Origin: Halobacillus sp. Marseille-Q1614
GTDB lineage: Bacteria > Bacillota > Bacilli > Bacillales > Halobacillaceae
DNA: 64,000 nt
Assembly: GCF_902809865.1 (NCBI RefSeq)
Contig: NZ_CADDWH010000001.1
Coordinates: forward strand, 372,001-436,000
Direction of reading: 5' to 3'
Shown piece by piece: positions 1 to 8,540 of the stretch; position 1 is the stretch's first letter, and the number at the start of each line of letters is the position of its first letter. The position numbers were made by a program, and so were the translations under genes. A model generated the notes under the pieces. That model was not told where the DNA came from and did no database searches. It was given only the letters and a program-made list of their open reading frames with translations.

Positions 1-697
1 TAGGAGAAATGTCTGTTGCAAAGACGACAGCATCTGCTTGTTCAATCATTTCTTTCGTATGTTCGTCTTCTAGACCATTGGCGCCCTGCTTTTCTGAAAA
101 GACGCGGATGCCTTTTTTCTTACCGGCTTGTTCCATAGCTTCGGCAGCCATATAAGTGTGAGCAATTCCTGCCGCACAGGCTGTAATAACAAGAACAGTC
201 TGGTTAGTGTCCTGAGGTGTTCCTTGATCTGAATTATCGGATTGATAATCTAATGCCTTTATAAATTCATTTGGGTTTTGGGCTTTCATGAGCTGTTCAT
301 AATAGCTTTTATCCATTAGCCGTGTGCTTAACTCAGCTAACAAGTTTAAGTGGGTAGAACCAGCTTCTCCTTCTGGAATAGCGAGTAAAAAGACTAGCTC
401 TACTTTATTATCAGGGTCGATGCTTTCCCAATCATCTATCGGATTGGATAGACGAGCTACTGCAAAGCCAGCCTTTTTAACAGCTGAAGATTTGCCATGT
501 GGGATCGCAAGTCCTGCTTCAAACCCCGTAGCTGAGAGCTTTTCTCTTTCCAGTACTTCATGATAAAAATCCTCTTTTGAGGAAAGATAACCAGCATTAT
601 ATAATTGCTCAGTTAATTTCCAAATGACATCTTTTTTATTAGTGTCTAATAAATCAAACCGAACAAGAGCTTGATCCGTCATCTGTGCTAAGTTCAT
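1..697 (-). CDS. PTS fructose-family EIIA-EIIB(-EIIC) protein, 3' part cut by window edge
   Basis: Phosphotransferase sugar permease that imports and phosphorylates a fructose-type sugar at the membrane. The 232 visible residues hold a type-2 EIIA domain (about 1-150, phosphorylatable His67 in IPHGK) and the start of a fructose-type EIIB domain (Cys174 in ITACAAGIAHTY). The EIIC membrane part would lie outside the window. The start is the ATG at 697, preceded by an AGAGGTGA ribosome site. It is divergent from the RpiR gene at 852, which probably controls it through the palindrome between them. The exact sugar (fructose, mannose or mannosyl-glycerate) cannot be decided here. Confidence 0.9.
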   Translation of the reverse strand, partial: MNLAQMTDQALVRFDLLDTNKKDVIWKLTEQLYNAGYLSSKEDFYHEVLEREKLSATGFEAGLAIPHGKSSAVKKAGFAVARLSNPIDDWESIDPDNKVELVFLLAIPEGEAGSTHLNLLAELSTRLMDKSYYEQLMKAQNPNEFIKALDYQSDNSDQGTPQDTNQTVLVITACAAGIAHTYMAAEAMEQAGKKKGIRVFSEKQGANGLEDEHTKEMIEQADAVVFATDISP

Positions 698-785
698 TCC
701 AGTCACCTCTTTGCTTCATTTTTTTGTAAGTGTTTTCATTCCCTAATTTAGTTTTATCACAGGTAGAAGGGTGATGGTTGTACAG

Positions 786-807
786 AAAATGTACAATTGT
801 ACATTTT
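786..807. promoter_or_regulatory. 22-bp perfect palindrome, operator candidate
   Basis: The two half-sites are AAAATGTACAA and its exact reverse complement, with no spacer. It sits between the divergent PTS and RpiR genes, just upstream of a TATACT -10-like box (814-819) for the RpiR gene. A further TTGTACA overlaps its left side. It is probably the binding site of the adjacent RpiR protein. Confidence 0.6.
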
Positions 808-851
808 TAATGCTATACTCTAAATAGTTTTGCCAGAGGAGGGCTTTTTAG

Positions 852-1604
852 GTGGGAGTTTTACTTGATGAATTTTCGACGAAGATTCCTTTGCTAACAC
901 ACTCAGAGAAGCGAGTGCTTTACTATATTGAGCATCATTTTGAGGAGTCAAAGACTATGCCTTTGACTAAGATGGCAGAGGAAAATAGTGTGAGCACCAC
1001 CACTATTATTCGGCTGTGTCACAAATTGGGTCTGGAAGGTTTTTCGGAGCTTAAATTTTTGCTGAAAAATTATGAGGCAGATGTCTTACCAGAAGAAATC
1101 GATCCAATTATGCGATATATGAAGGATGTGCAGCAAAGCTTATCCCAATTGAGTCCAGAAAGTTTAAAGAATATTGCTTCCTCTATTGATAAGGCTCAGC
1201 GGATTGTCATCTTATCTGTAGGATTGACCAAGATGATTGGAGAATACCTTAGCAAACGTTTAATGCAAATGAATTTGTCTTCGACTTACATTTATGAATC
1301 ACATATGATCGATCTAATTAGTAACTGGATCAGTCAGGATGATCTCGTTATATTTATTTCATCCAGTGGTGAAACGGAAACATTAATTAATGCCTGTGAA
1401 AAGTTGGAACACTTAAATATTGATACAGCAGCGATAACGAACAACCCTGACAGCCCGCTGTATAAAATGTGCAGCCAGTCCGTCAGTGCTCCTGTTCAGA
1501 AGGTTGCATATGAAGGATATGATGTATCTAACCGATCTTCACTCGTGATGCTTGCAGATCTAACATTTGAGTATTATTTAAAACACTTATCTGAGAAAGC
1601 TTAA
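852..1604 (+). CDS. MurR/RpiR family transcriptional regulator
   Basis: Sugar-phosphate responsive DNA-binding regulator of 250 aa. An N-terminal RpiR helix-turn-helix (about 1-75; recognition region VSTTTIIRLCHKLGL) is followed by a SIS sugar-phosphate domain (about 105-235; IFISSSGETETL is the phosphosugar loop). The start is GTG at 852, preceded by GAGGAGGG. It is divergent from the fructose-type PTS gene, so it most likely controls that gene. It is the first of three RpiR paralogues here (others at 5858 and 46252); each sits beside a different sugar locus. Family call is firm; ligand unknown. Confidence 0.88.
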   Translation: MGVLLDEFSTKIPLLTHSEKRVLYYIEHHFEESKTMPLTKMAEENSVSTTTIIRLCHKLGLEGFSELKFLLKNYEADVLPEEIDPIMRYMKDVQQSLSQLSPESLKNIASSIDKAQRIVILSVGLTKMIGEYLSKRLMQMNLSSTYIYESHMIDLISNWISQDDLVIFISSSGETETLINACEKLEHLNIDTAAITNNPDSPLYKMCSQSVSAPVQKVAYEGYDVSNRSSLVMLADLTFEYYLKHLSEKA

Positions 1605-1637
1605 AAACTTCTTCCAATTAAATAGGAGGGAGTTTTT
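1604..1637 (+). terminator. Terminator of RpiR gene
   Basis: Imperfect hairpin with AAAACT..CTTCC and GGAGGGAGTTTTT arms directly after the stop codon, ending in a T-run. Confidence 0.6.
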
Positions 1638-1778
1638 AAACTTGTAGAGAAGTCTCGTGGAAGAGAATACCACTCGCCTTCCGCGGCCTTTTTTCTCTTT
1701 CTAAAAACCATTATTGCGGAGCTCGATAAACGCTTCACTTATCTATTTCATACATACATCTATTCTCATAAAAACAAC

Positions 1779-1803
1779 AAAAACTCCCTCAGAGGGAGTT
1801 TTT
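1779..1803 (-). terminator. Terminator of gntK
   Basis: Perfect AAAAACTCCCT / AGGGAGTTTTT stem with a 3-nt loop, just after the gntK stop. It ends the gnd-gntP-gntK transcript and may be bidirectional. The 140 bases before it hold no gene. Confidence 0.85.
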
Positions 1804-1805
1804 GT

Positions 1806-3344
1806 TTATTGGATATGTTTTCGCTGAAATTCTGCAATTGAATCGTATTCTTCGTTTAATAAACGAGAAAGGCGAATATAAATCGGCAGCAGTTCCCGAT
1901 AAATGGAAGATGTACTTGGCTCTGGCTCATGAGTGTGAGTGGTGCCGATCATATCGGTTATGATGCTGAAGTCATCAATTTCTCCAGTAGCATACATGCC
2001 AAGCACTACCGCGCCTAAGCAGGAGCTTTCATAGCTTTCAGGAACAACGACAGGCTTGTCAAAAATATCAGTCATCATTTGTCGCCAGACGGTTGATCGT
2101 GCAAATCCTCCGGTTGCTTGAATACGTCTCGGTTCTCCCGTTAGTTCTTCTAAGGCCAGCAATACGGTATAAAGGTTGTAAATAATCCCTTCCAGTACGG
2201 CACGAACCATATGCTGTTTCTCATGGTGGATACTCAGGCCGAAGAAGGAGCCGCGGGCACTTGAGTTCCATAATGGAGCTCGTTCTCCTGTTAGGAATGG
2301 ATGGAATATCAGGCCGTCAGAACCCGGGTTTACGTTGGTTGCTATTTTTGTCAGCACATCATAAGGGTCGATTCCTAAGCGCTTTGCTGTTTCAACTTCC
2401 GCTGCCGCAAACTCATCGCGCAGCCAGCGAAGCACCATTCCGCCATTATTAACAGGTCCGCCGATGACCCAGTGGTCTTCCGTTAAAGCATAGCAGAAGA
2501 TTCTTCCTTTTGGATCGGTTTTAGGCTCACTGGTTACACTGCGGATCGCACCGCTTGTACCGATCGTTACCGCAATAACCCCTGGATCGATGGCATTGAC
2601 TCCTAAATTAGACAATACACCATCACTGGCTCCGACAATAAACGGTGTTTTCTCAGCAAGCCCTAAGAACTGCTCATATTCTTTTTTCATGCCCGTAACA
2701 TAGTGGGTTGTGGGGACTAATGTCGATAACTGTTCTTCTGTAATCCCGGCTACTTGAAGAGCTTCTTCATCCCAGGCAAGACCTTTTAAGTTAAATAACC
2801 CTGTCGCTGAAGCGATCGAATGATCTACAATATAATCTCCAAAAAGCTTGTGGAATACGTATTCTTTAATCGAAATAAACTTAGCAGCCTTGTTAAATAT
2901 CTCCGGCTTTTCGGTCCTCAGCCAGACTAATTTTGACAGGGGAGACATCGCATGGATCGGTGTTCCTGTACGAAGGTAGATTTCATGGCCATTTTGATTC
3001 TCTTTAATGTCTGTTGCATAGGCGGCGCTTCGCGTATCCGCCCATGTTATGCTGTTCGTTAATAAAGCACCGTTATCATCTACAGCGATTAGGCTGTGCA
3101 TCGCAGAACTGAAAGAAGCAAACTGAATCTCACTGCTCGCCACACCGCTTTTTCGAATGGTATCTCTTATCGTTCCAAGAACTGCCTCAAATATCTCTTC
3201 TGGATTCTGTTCCGCGACTAAAGGATTTGGTGTATGTAAAGGATAATTTATCGTATGCTGCGCCAGCACTTCTCCTTTTTTATTAAAAAGTACAGATTTA
3301 GTACTTGTGGTGCCAATATCAACACCTAAGTAATAGGATTGCAT
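1806..3344 (-). CDS. gntK: Gluconate kinase (FGGY family)
   Basis: Phosphorylates gluconate to 6-phosphogluconate with ATP in the cytoplasm. It is 512 aa, close to Bacillus GntK. The FGGY N-domain opens with GVDIGTTSTKSVLF. The C-domain has GGPVNNGGMVLRWL and the ATP-site ATGGFARSTVWRQM. I chose the ATG at 3344 (MQSYYLG) because GGAGG lies 8 nt upstream; the longer reading from 3362 has no better ribosome site. It is the last gene of gnd-gntP-gntK. Xylulose or other FGGY kinases are possible, but the neighbouring GntP and 6-phosphogluconate dehydrogenase favour gluconate. Confidence 0.9.
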   Translation of the reverse strand: MQSYYLGVDIGTTSTKSVLFNKKGEVLAQHTINYPLHTPNPLVAEQNPEEIFEAVLGTIRDTIRKSGVASSEIQFASFSSAMHSLIAVDDNGALLTNSITWADTRSAAYATDIKENQNGHEIYLRTGTPIHAMSPLSKLVWLRTEKPEIFNKAAKFISIKEYVFHKLFGDYIVDHSIASATGLFNLKGLAWDEEALQVAGITEEQLSTLVPTTHYVTGMKKEYEQFLGLAEKTPFIVGASDGVLSNLGVNAIDPGVIAVTIGTSGAIRSVTSEPKTDPKGRIFCYALTEDHWVIGGPVNNGGMVLRWLRDEFAAAEVETAKRLGIDPYDVLTKIATNVNPGSDGLIFHPFLTGERAPLWNSSARGSFFGLSIHHEKQHMVRAVLEGIIYNLYTVLLALEELTGEPRRIQATGGFARSTVWRQMMTDIFDKPVVVPESYESSCLGAVVLGMYATGEIDDFSIITDMIGTTHTHEPEPSTSSIYRELLPIYIRLSRLLNEEYDSIAEFQRKHIQ

Positions 3345-3383
3345 GAGTTTAACCTCCATCAAACTTAATTTTTTTTGCAGAGA

Positions 3384-3413
3384 AAAGGGATAGACGAGGC
3401 TATCCCTTTTTTA
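3384..3413. terminator. Intercistronic stem-loop between gntP and gntK
   Basis: AAAGGGATAG / CTATCCCTTT inverted repeat with a short loop inside the operon. The T-run is better on the + strand than on the coding strand, so on the operon mRNA it may be a processing or partial attenuation site, not a full stop. Confidence 0.45.
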
Positions 3414-3426
3414 GTTATCATTTATT

Positions 3427-4782
3427 TTACGCTATAAACAAGCTGATGACGAATACAACTGCAAATCCTACAAAACCAATGATGGTTTCCATGACAGTCC
3501 AGGATTTTAAAGTATCTTTTACATCAAGTCCGAAATAGCGGTTAACGAGCCAGAAACCGGAGTCGTTAACGTGAGAGAAAACAGTAGCCCCGGAAGCAAT
3601 AGAGATTACCAATAAACCAAGCATAGGTCCATCAAGGCCTAACGTTTCAATCAGCGGAGAAATCAATCCGGCTGCTGTTACCATAGCTACCGTTGCAGAA
3701 CCTTGGGCCAATCGTACGGCCGTTGAAATCACAAACGCAAGCAGAACAGGTGGTAAAGCGGATTCGATCATAATATTACCTAATACATCACCAACACCAG
3801 AATCGATTAGTACTTGTTTAAATACACCACCGGCCCCGGTTACAAGAATGATAATACCGGCTGGTTCTAATGCTTTCGTAGCAATATCCTGAACATCCTG
3901 GCGTGTATAGCCTCGCTTAGTACCAAGGAAAGTGAAGGTAAGTAAAGTCGCAATTGTTAAAGCCACAAACGGATGGCCGAAAAACGTAGCGATGCTTCTA
4001 AAAGTATTTCCTTCTGGGAGTAATACATCTGAAATCGTGTTCACAAGAATCAACACTAATGGAACTAGAATTAAGCTGGCGATCAGGCCAAACCCGGGCA
4101 GTTCTTTGTCATACCCTTTTTTCGGTTCTTCATTGTCACCTTCCATATAATCAGGAACGCCTACATTGATTTTTGAAGCAATGTATCGTCCAAAAAGAGG
4201 GCCTGCTAGAATCATTGCAGGTAAACCGGCAATGGCACCGAATAGGATAACCCAGCCAAGATCGGCACCGACTAAATCAGCAACAGCAATCGGCCCTGGC
4301 GTAGGAGGGATGAAACTGTGGGTAACAGCCAAACCAGCTAATAATGGAATCCCATAGTATAAAACAGACTTTCCTGCTTTTTTTGCCAAACCGTAAACAA
4401 TTGGTACAAGGATGATAAAACCTACGTCGAAAAATACAGGGATAGCTACAAGGAAACCGGTAATTCCCAGTGCCCATTGAGCTTTATCTTCCCCAAACTT
4501 CGCAATTAGTGTTTGAGCCAGTCTTTCCGCTCCTCCTGAAATTTCAAGGAGTTTCCCAAACATCGCACCTAAACCAACAACAATGGCAACGAACCCAAGA
4601 GTTCCTCCCATACCGGCTTCCATGGAACCAATAACATCACCAAGGGGCATTCCTGCGGCGATACCTACCATTAAACTTACAAGCAATAGGGCAACAAAGG
4701 CATGGAGTTTTGTTCGAATTACTAAAAATAACAATAGAAATATACCAGTTATGGCTACAAAAATTAACGATACATCTGACAT
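3427..4782 (-). CDS. gntP: Gluconate:H+ symporter (GntP family permease)
   Basis: Inner-membrane importer of gluconate. It is 451 aa, the usual GntP length, and almost entirely hydrophobic with about a dozen membrane segments. It has GntP-type stretches such as MGGTLGFVAIVVGLGAMFGK and a conserved HVNDSGFW near residue 375. The ribosome site is AGGAGG before the ATG at 4782. Gnd lies about 40 bp upstream and gntK about 80 bp downstream, so the three form one operon. A cre-like box lies right before this gene. Confidence 0.93.
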   Translation of the reverse strand: MSDVSLIFVAITGIFLLLFLVIRTKLHAFVALLLVSLMVGIAAGMPLGDVIGSMEAGMGGTLGFVAIVVGLGAMFGKLLEISGGAERLAQTLIAKFGEDKAQWALGITGFLVAIPVFFDVGFIILVPIVYGLAKKAGKSVLYYGIPLLAGLAVTHSFIPPTPGPIAVADLVGADLGWVILFGAIAGLPAMILAGPLFGRYIASKINVGVPDYMEGDNEEPKKGYDKELPGFGLIASLILVPLVLILVNTISDVLLPEGNTFRSIATFFGHPFVALTIATLLTFTFLGTKRGYTRQDVQDIATKALEPAGIIILVTGAGGVFKQVLIDSGVGDVLGNIMIESALPPVLLAFVISTAVRLAQGSATVAMVTAAGLISPLIETLGLDGPMLGLLVISIASGATVFSHVNDSGFWLVNRYFGLDVKDTLKSWTVMETIIGFVGFAVVFVISLFIA

Positions 4783-4794
4783 TTCAATTCCTCC

Positions 4795-4808
4795 TTAAAC
4801 GCTTTCAA
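4795..4808 (-). promoter_or_regulatory. cre-like box before gntP
   Basis: On the coding strand TTGAAAGCGTTTAA matches the left part of the CcpA cre consensus (WTGNAANCGNWNNCW) but lacks the distal C. Its place inside the operon, next to the gntP ribosome site, would suit a CcpA roadblock. Weak match. Confidence 0.35.
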
Positions 4809-4821
4809 AATGAATAAAAAC

Positions 4822-5718
4822 TTAATTTTTAACGACAGCATGTCCTCCGAACTCGTTTCGTAAAGCTGCGACGACTTTTCCAGAAAAAGTGTCATTTTCC
4901 TGGGAACGATACCTCATCATTAAAGAGAGGGCGATAATAGGAGCAGAGGTCTGCAGATCAAGCGCTGTTTCCACCGTCCACTTTCCTTCACCTGAGGAAT
5001 CCATAATTCCTCGAAGATCTTCCAATTTGGCATCTTTGGAAAACGCCTGTTCCATCAGTTCCATCAGCCAGGAGCGGACAACTGATCCGTGGTTCCATAC
5101 CCGGGCAACTTGCTCATAGTCATAATCGAATTCACTCTTATGTAGGATGTCAAAACCTTCGCCAATCGCCTGCATCATGCCATACTCGATTCCGTTATGA
5201 ACCATTTTCAGAAAATGACCGCTTCCTGTTTTGCCTGTATAAAGGTAACCATTTTCTATGCAAACGTCTTCAAAAATGGGTTCAATATGGTTAAATTTAT
5301 CAGGATGACCGCCAATCATAGTACAGGCACCTTCACGAGCTCCATCAGTTCCGCCGCTTGTTCCGCAATCAAAGAAATAAATTCCCTGTTCTTCAAGGCT
5401 TTCTGAACGACGAAGAGTGTCTTTGTAATTGGAATTTCCGCCATCGATTATCATGTCGCCAGGTTCGAGATGTTTCGTTAGTTCAGAAATTGTACTTTCA
5501 GTTATATCTCCCGCTGGTACCATCAGCCAAACGACTCTAGGTTTTGGCAGCTCTCGGATGAGGTTTTCTAATGAATCGGCAAAGGAAAAATTTTCGTTCG
5601 AAATTTTTTCCTTTATCGTAACGTCCTTATCAAAACCCGCCACCTCATGTTGATGGTCAAGTAAGTTCAAGGTTAAGTTAAAGCCCATCTTTCCCAGGCC
5701 AACCATACCAATTTTCAT
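4822..5718 (-). CDS. gnd: 6-phosphogluconate dehydrogenase, decarboxylating, short form
   Basis: Oxidatively decarboxylates 6-phosphogluconate to ribulose 5-phosphate. At 298 aa it is the short type (B. subtilis YqeC-like, about 300 aa) rather than the 470-aa form. It has the Rossmann GLGKMG near the N-terminus, substrate loop SGGTDGAREG, and catalytic Lys/Asn in FLKMVHNGIEYGM. It is the first gene of the operon, transcribed away from the RpiR gene at 5858. The short form is often NAD-dependent, which I cannot confirm here. Confidence 0.92.
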   Translation of the reverse strand: MKIGMVGLGKMGFNLTLNLLDHQHEVAGFDKDVTIKEKISNENFSFADSLENLIRELPKPRVVWLMVPAGDITESTISELTKHLEPGDMIIDGGNSNYKDTLRRSESLEEQGIYFFDCGTSGGTDGAREGACTMIGGHPDKFNHIEPIFEDVCIENGYLYTGKTGSGHFLKMVHNGIEYGMMQAIGEGFDILHKSEFDYDYEQVARVWNHGSVVRSWLMELMEQAFSKDAKLEDLRGIMDSSGEGKWTVETALDLQTSAPIIALSLMMRYRSQENDTFSGKVVAALRNEFGGHAVVKN

Positions 5719-5778
5719 AAGTTGTTCCTCCTGTTAGAAAAAGAATATTTTTTTATCTAACGAGAATTATATCAAATT

Positions 5779-5823
5779 TTTTTTCATATACAACATATTT
5801 ATAAAATATTTTTTCGTATATAA
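5779..5823. promoter_or_regulatory. Two direct repeats in the gnd/RpiR divergent promoter
   Basis: TTTTTTCATATACAA (5779-5793) and TTTTTTCGTATATAA (5809-5823) are spaced 30 bp start to start, about three helical turns. They lie in a very AT-rich 139-bp divergent region. They are likely sites for the RpiR protein at 5858, and the second overlaps a TATAAT-like -10 (5819-5824). Confidence 0.45.
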
Positions 5824-5857
5824 TAGTATTAATGAACTAAACAGAGGTGTCGCTATT

Positions 5858-6712
5858 ATGGAAAATGAAGCCCAGCATGGTTTAGCCAGGATTAGAAGTC
5901 ATTATGGAAGGTTCAGCGATAAAGAGAAAAAAATTGCCGATTACATTTTGGATAATCCCGAAATCATTATTCATCATACAATCAACCAAGTGGCAGATGA
6001 GTTAAGTGTGGCTGAATCTACCGTTTTTCGTTTTTGTAAGAGAATAGGTTTTAAAGGATATCAGGCTTTTAAAATAGCCTTAGCTGCAGAAATCGTAACG
6101 CCCATTAAAGACATTCACGAGGAAATTACAGATGGAGACAGTATCGGGACCGTATCTGAGAAGGTATTTCGTTCTAATAACAAAACGCTCGACAGCACGC
6201 TGCAGATTCTAGACGGGGCCTCAATGGAGAAAGCGGTCCAGTCAATTCTGGGGGCAAAAAAACTGGAGTTTTACGGTTGCGGCGGGTCCGCAGCCGTAGC
6301 ATTGGACAGCTACCACAAATTTATCCGGACAGGTATACCTGTAGGGACACAGTTGGATTCCCATATGCAGTTAATGTCTGCTTCCCAGCTGACAGAGGAA
6401 GATGTGGCGATTATAATATCCCACTCAGGGACCACAAAGGATTCTTTAGATGTGCTGCAGGTTTTAAAAGACCGTCATGTAAAAACAATTGCAATTACAA
6501 ACTTCGCTAAATCGCCATTAACGAAGAAGGCTGACATTTGCCTCTATACCGTTTCGGAGGAAACCGACTTTCGTTCAGAAGCATTTTCTTCTAGAATTGC
6601 ACAGTTGAGTATCATTGATGCTTTATATACGAATGTAATGATAGCCCAGCAGAGTAAAGGAAAACAGGCGATTGCACAGATGAGAAAGGCAATGGCTTTA
6701 AAGAGGCTTTAA
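5858..6712 (+). CDS. MurR/RpiR family regulator of the gluconate operon
   Basis: A 284-aa DNA-binding regulator with an N-terminal RpiR helix-turn-helix (about 1-80; LSVAESTVFRFCKRIGF) and a C-terminal SIS domain (about 125-260; GCGGSAAVALD, IISHSGTTKDSLD). It is divergent from gnd-gntP-gntK, so it probably senses 6-phosphogluconate or a related phosphosugar and controls gluconate use. In B. subtilis the same job is done by GntR, an unrelated family. The ribosome site GAGGTG precedes the ATG at 5858. Confidence 0.9.
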   Translation: MENEAQHGLARIRSHYGRFSDKEKKIADYILDNPEIIIHHTINQVADELSVAESTVFRFCKRIGFKGYQAFKIALAAEIVTPIKDIHEEITDGDSIGTVSEKVFRSNNKTLDSTLQILDGASMEKAVQSILGAKKLEFYGCGGSAAVALDSYHKFIRTGIPVGTQLDSHMQLMSASQLTEEDVAIIISHSGTTKDSLDVLQVLKDRHVKTIAITNFAKSPLTKKADICLYTVSEETDFRSEAFSSRIAQLSIIDALYTNVMIAQQSKGKQAIAQMRKAMALKRL

Positions 6713-6748
6713 AAAGAAACAGGACTTATCCCGCTTCTTTTTTATTAG
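6713..6748 (+). terminator. Weak terminator after RpiR gene
   Basis: AAAGAAACAGG and CCCGCTTCTTT arms pair with two A-C mismatches, followed by a T-run. Confidence 0.45.
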
Positions 6749-6926
6749 GGGCTGTTAAAACTGAAAGCGATCAGGCTTCCTTTTTATGGACATAAACTTC
6801 CCTATGGGAAAGGTGAGAATTGACATTGTTTATGGTTTAGAAAATGGGGAATTAAAAGGATGTCACGTGCAAATAACTAACATCTTACGAATCATTTTAG
6901 AAAATTCATAATAAGCAGGTGAAATC

Positions 6927-8501
6927 ATGGACAAAAAACAGCCTATTTTCTTTCTCATGAACTCTATTGATTTAGTACGCGGCGGTTTAACAAAAGCTTC
7001 TTTAAAGCAGGCTTCTACGTTTGCTGAAATGGGCTTTGAAGTTTATATGCTGACGTTTAACTATAACCTCAACTACCCTGGTATCCGTAAAGAACTGATT
7101 GAAATGGACAAGATCCATCCGAAGGTAACGATCCTCAACCAATATGAAGAACTGGACGGCCATATTAACAAAAACCCCAGCCGGAAAACATTGAAGAAGG
7201 CTACGCTTAAGGATCTGGCGGATGGAGGAGTGATCGATAAGCGGAAAGGAAAAAATGCTTATCGTATCTATCAAAACGGAATGTATGTGAAATACATTGA
7301 TTACGGAGAAGATGATCATCTTCGCTTTATCGATTATTTCAATGAAAATAGATACCGGACAAAGCGGGAGGAATACGATCCTAAAGGACACATTAAACGT
7401 GTGAGCTACATGGATTTTCAAAAAAACAAACCTTGCCAGATCATCTATTATAATCAAAAAGGCAATGCTTACCTGTCTGAGTGGGTTAACCCTAATACGG
7501 GTGAGCTGACACGTATTAATAAATTCGACCCAAAAACCGGTGAAGTGACGAAAAAATATAGAGATGGTTCGGTACAATTTAAAACAGACTGGGTTAACCA
7601 GCTGTTAAAAAACTATAAAGATCCAGTGATTGTTTCTGATACAAGAAGCACAGATGAAATTCTAGCTAAAGTTGACAGCAGTCTTTCTGTGAAATTGTGG
7701 CGTCTCCACAGCAGCCATGTTCACTATCCATTTGACCAGAATGGTGAAATTGCAACGAAGGTTAAAACAGGGATTGAAAATCTCGATAACTATGACGGAG
7801 CCCTTGTTTTAACAGAACAGCAGCGACAGGACTTAATTAAAAGGTTTGGCCGTGAAGACTTCTTTCATACGGTGCCTCATTATCATGAATGCAAACAGAA
7901 AAATGGAATTAAAAAGCTGTTGACTAAAGACGATAAAACCGATCCAACTACCGCTGTCGTTGTCAGCAGGTTATCTACTTTAAAGAGAATAGATCATCCG
8001 ATCAAAGCTTTTAAAAAAGTAGCAGAAGCTGTCCCGCATGCTAAGCTGGAAATCTGGGGAACAGGCACAGAAGAAGAAAAGCTGAAAAAGCTAATAATAG
8101 ATCTAAATCTCGAGGACCATGTGAGTGTTAAAGGATATACTCATGATCCAGATGATGTTTATCAACGGGGATTGTTTTCTGTTCTTACTTCTAAAAGCGA
8201 AGGTTTTGCCCTGTCAGTATTAGAAAGCGCGGCAAACCGGACGCCTGTTGTCAGCTATAATGTCAGGTATGGCCCTGAAGATTTAATCATGCACAATGAA
8301 ACAGGAAAGCTGGTGGAAGATAAAAACATCAATGCACTAGCTGATGAAATGATTGATCTTTTCCAAAACCCTAAAAGAACCAAGGAGATGGGAGAGAGAG
8401 CAGCAGCGTTTATACAAGAAAATTTTAATAAAGAAATCTATAAAGAAAAATTCCTCTTAGCAATAGAAAAGGCGGAGGATAATAAGAAAGCAGCGAAATA
8501 A
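6927..8501 (+). CDS. GT4 glycosyltransferase, TagE/GtfA-like (teichoic acid glucosyltransferase type)
   Basis: Cytoplasmic retaining glycosyltransferase of 524 aa. The N-domain (MNSIDLVRGGLTKASLKQA) is the glycine-rich start of family 4. Residues about 100-230 form a beta-rich insert with repeated YDPKGH/FDPKTGE-type strands, typical of TagE-like poly(glycerol-phosphate) glucosyltransferases. The C-domain has VSRLSTLKRIDHPIKAF, WGTGTEEEKL and the E-x7-E nucleotide-sugar motif in SEGFALSVLE. It stands alone. TagO and PgcA 55 kb away and three LCP genes fit a role in wall polymer glycosylation, but the acceptor is inferred. Confidence 0.75.
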   Translation: MDKKQPIFFLMNSIDLVRGGLTKASLKQASTFAEMGFEVYMLTFNYNLNYPGIRKELIEMDKIHPKVTILNQYEELDGHINKNPSRKTLKKATLKDLADGGVIDKRKGKNAYRIYQNGMYVKYIDYGEDDHLRFIDYFNENRYRTKREEYDPKGHIKRVSYMDFQKNKPCQIIYYNQKGNAYLSEWVNPNTGELTRINKFDPKTGEVTKKYRDGSVQFKTDWVNQLLKNYKDPVIVSDTRSTDEILAKVDSSLSVKLWRLHSSHVHYPFDQNGEIATKVKTGIENLDNYDGALVLTEQQRQDLIKRFGREDFFHTVPHYHECKQKNGIKKLLTKDDKTDPTTAVVVSRLSTLKRIDHPIKAFKKVAEAVPHAKLEIWGTGTEEEKLKKLIIDLNLEDHVSVKGYTHDPDDVYQRGLFSVLTSKSEGFALSVLESAANRTPVVSYNVRYGPEDLIMHNETGKLVEDKNINALADEMIDLFQNPKRTKEMGERAAAFIQENFNKEIYKEKFLLAIEKAEDNKKAAK

Positions 8502-8502
8502 G

Positions 8503-8540
8503 AAAAAAGGAACAGCCGCTTTTAAGGCTGTTCCTTTTTT
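8503..8540. terminator. Bidirectional terminator
   Basis: AAAAAAGGAACAGCC / GGCTGTTCCTTTTTT perfect stem between convergent genes. The stop codon of the minus-strand gene at 8539 overlaps its edge. Confidence 0.9.

Noticed and set aside
1638-1700. Another copy of the GAGTCTCGCTG repeat (GTCTCGTGG...CCACTCG)
   Set aside because: There is some likeness (GTCTCG, short inverted repeat), but it is too short and diverged to call.
7002-7577. 191-codon open frame on the minus strand
   Set aside because: It lies fully inside the glycosyltransferase gene on the other strand, has no ribosome site and reads as low-complexity hydrophobic mirror sequence.
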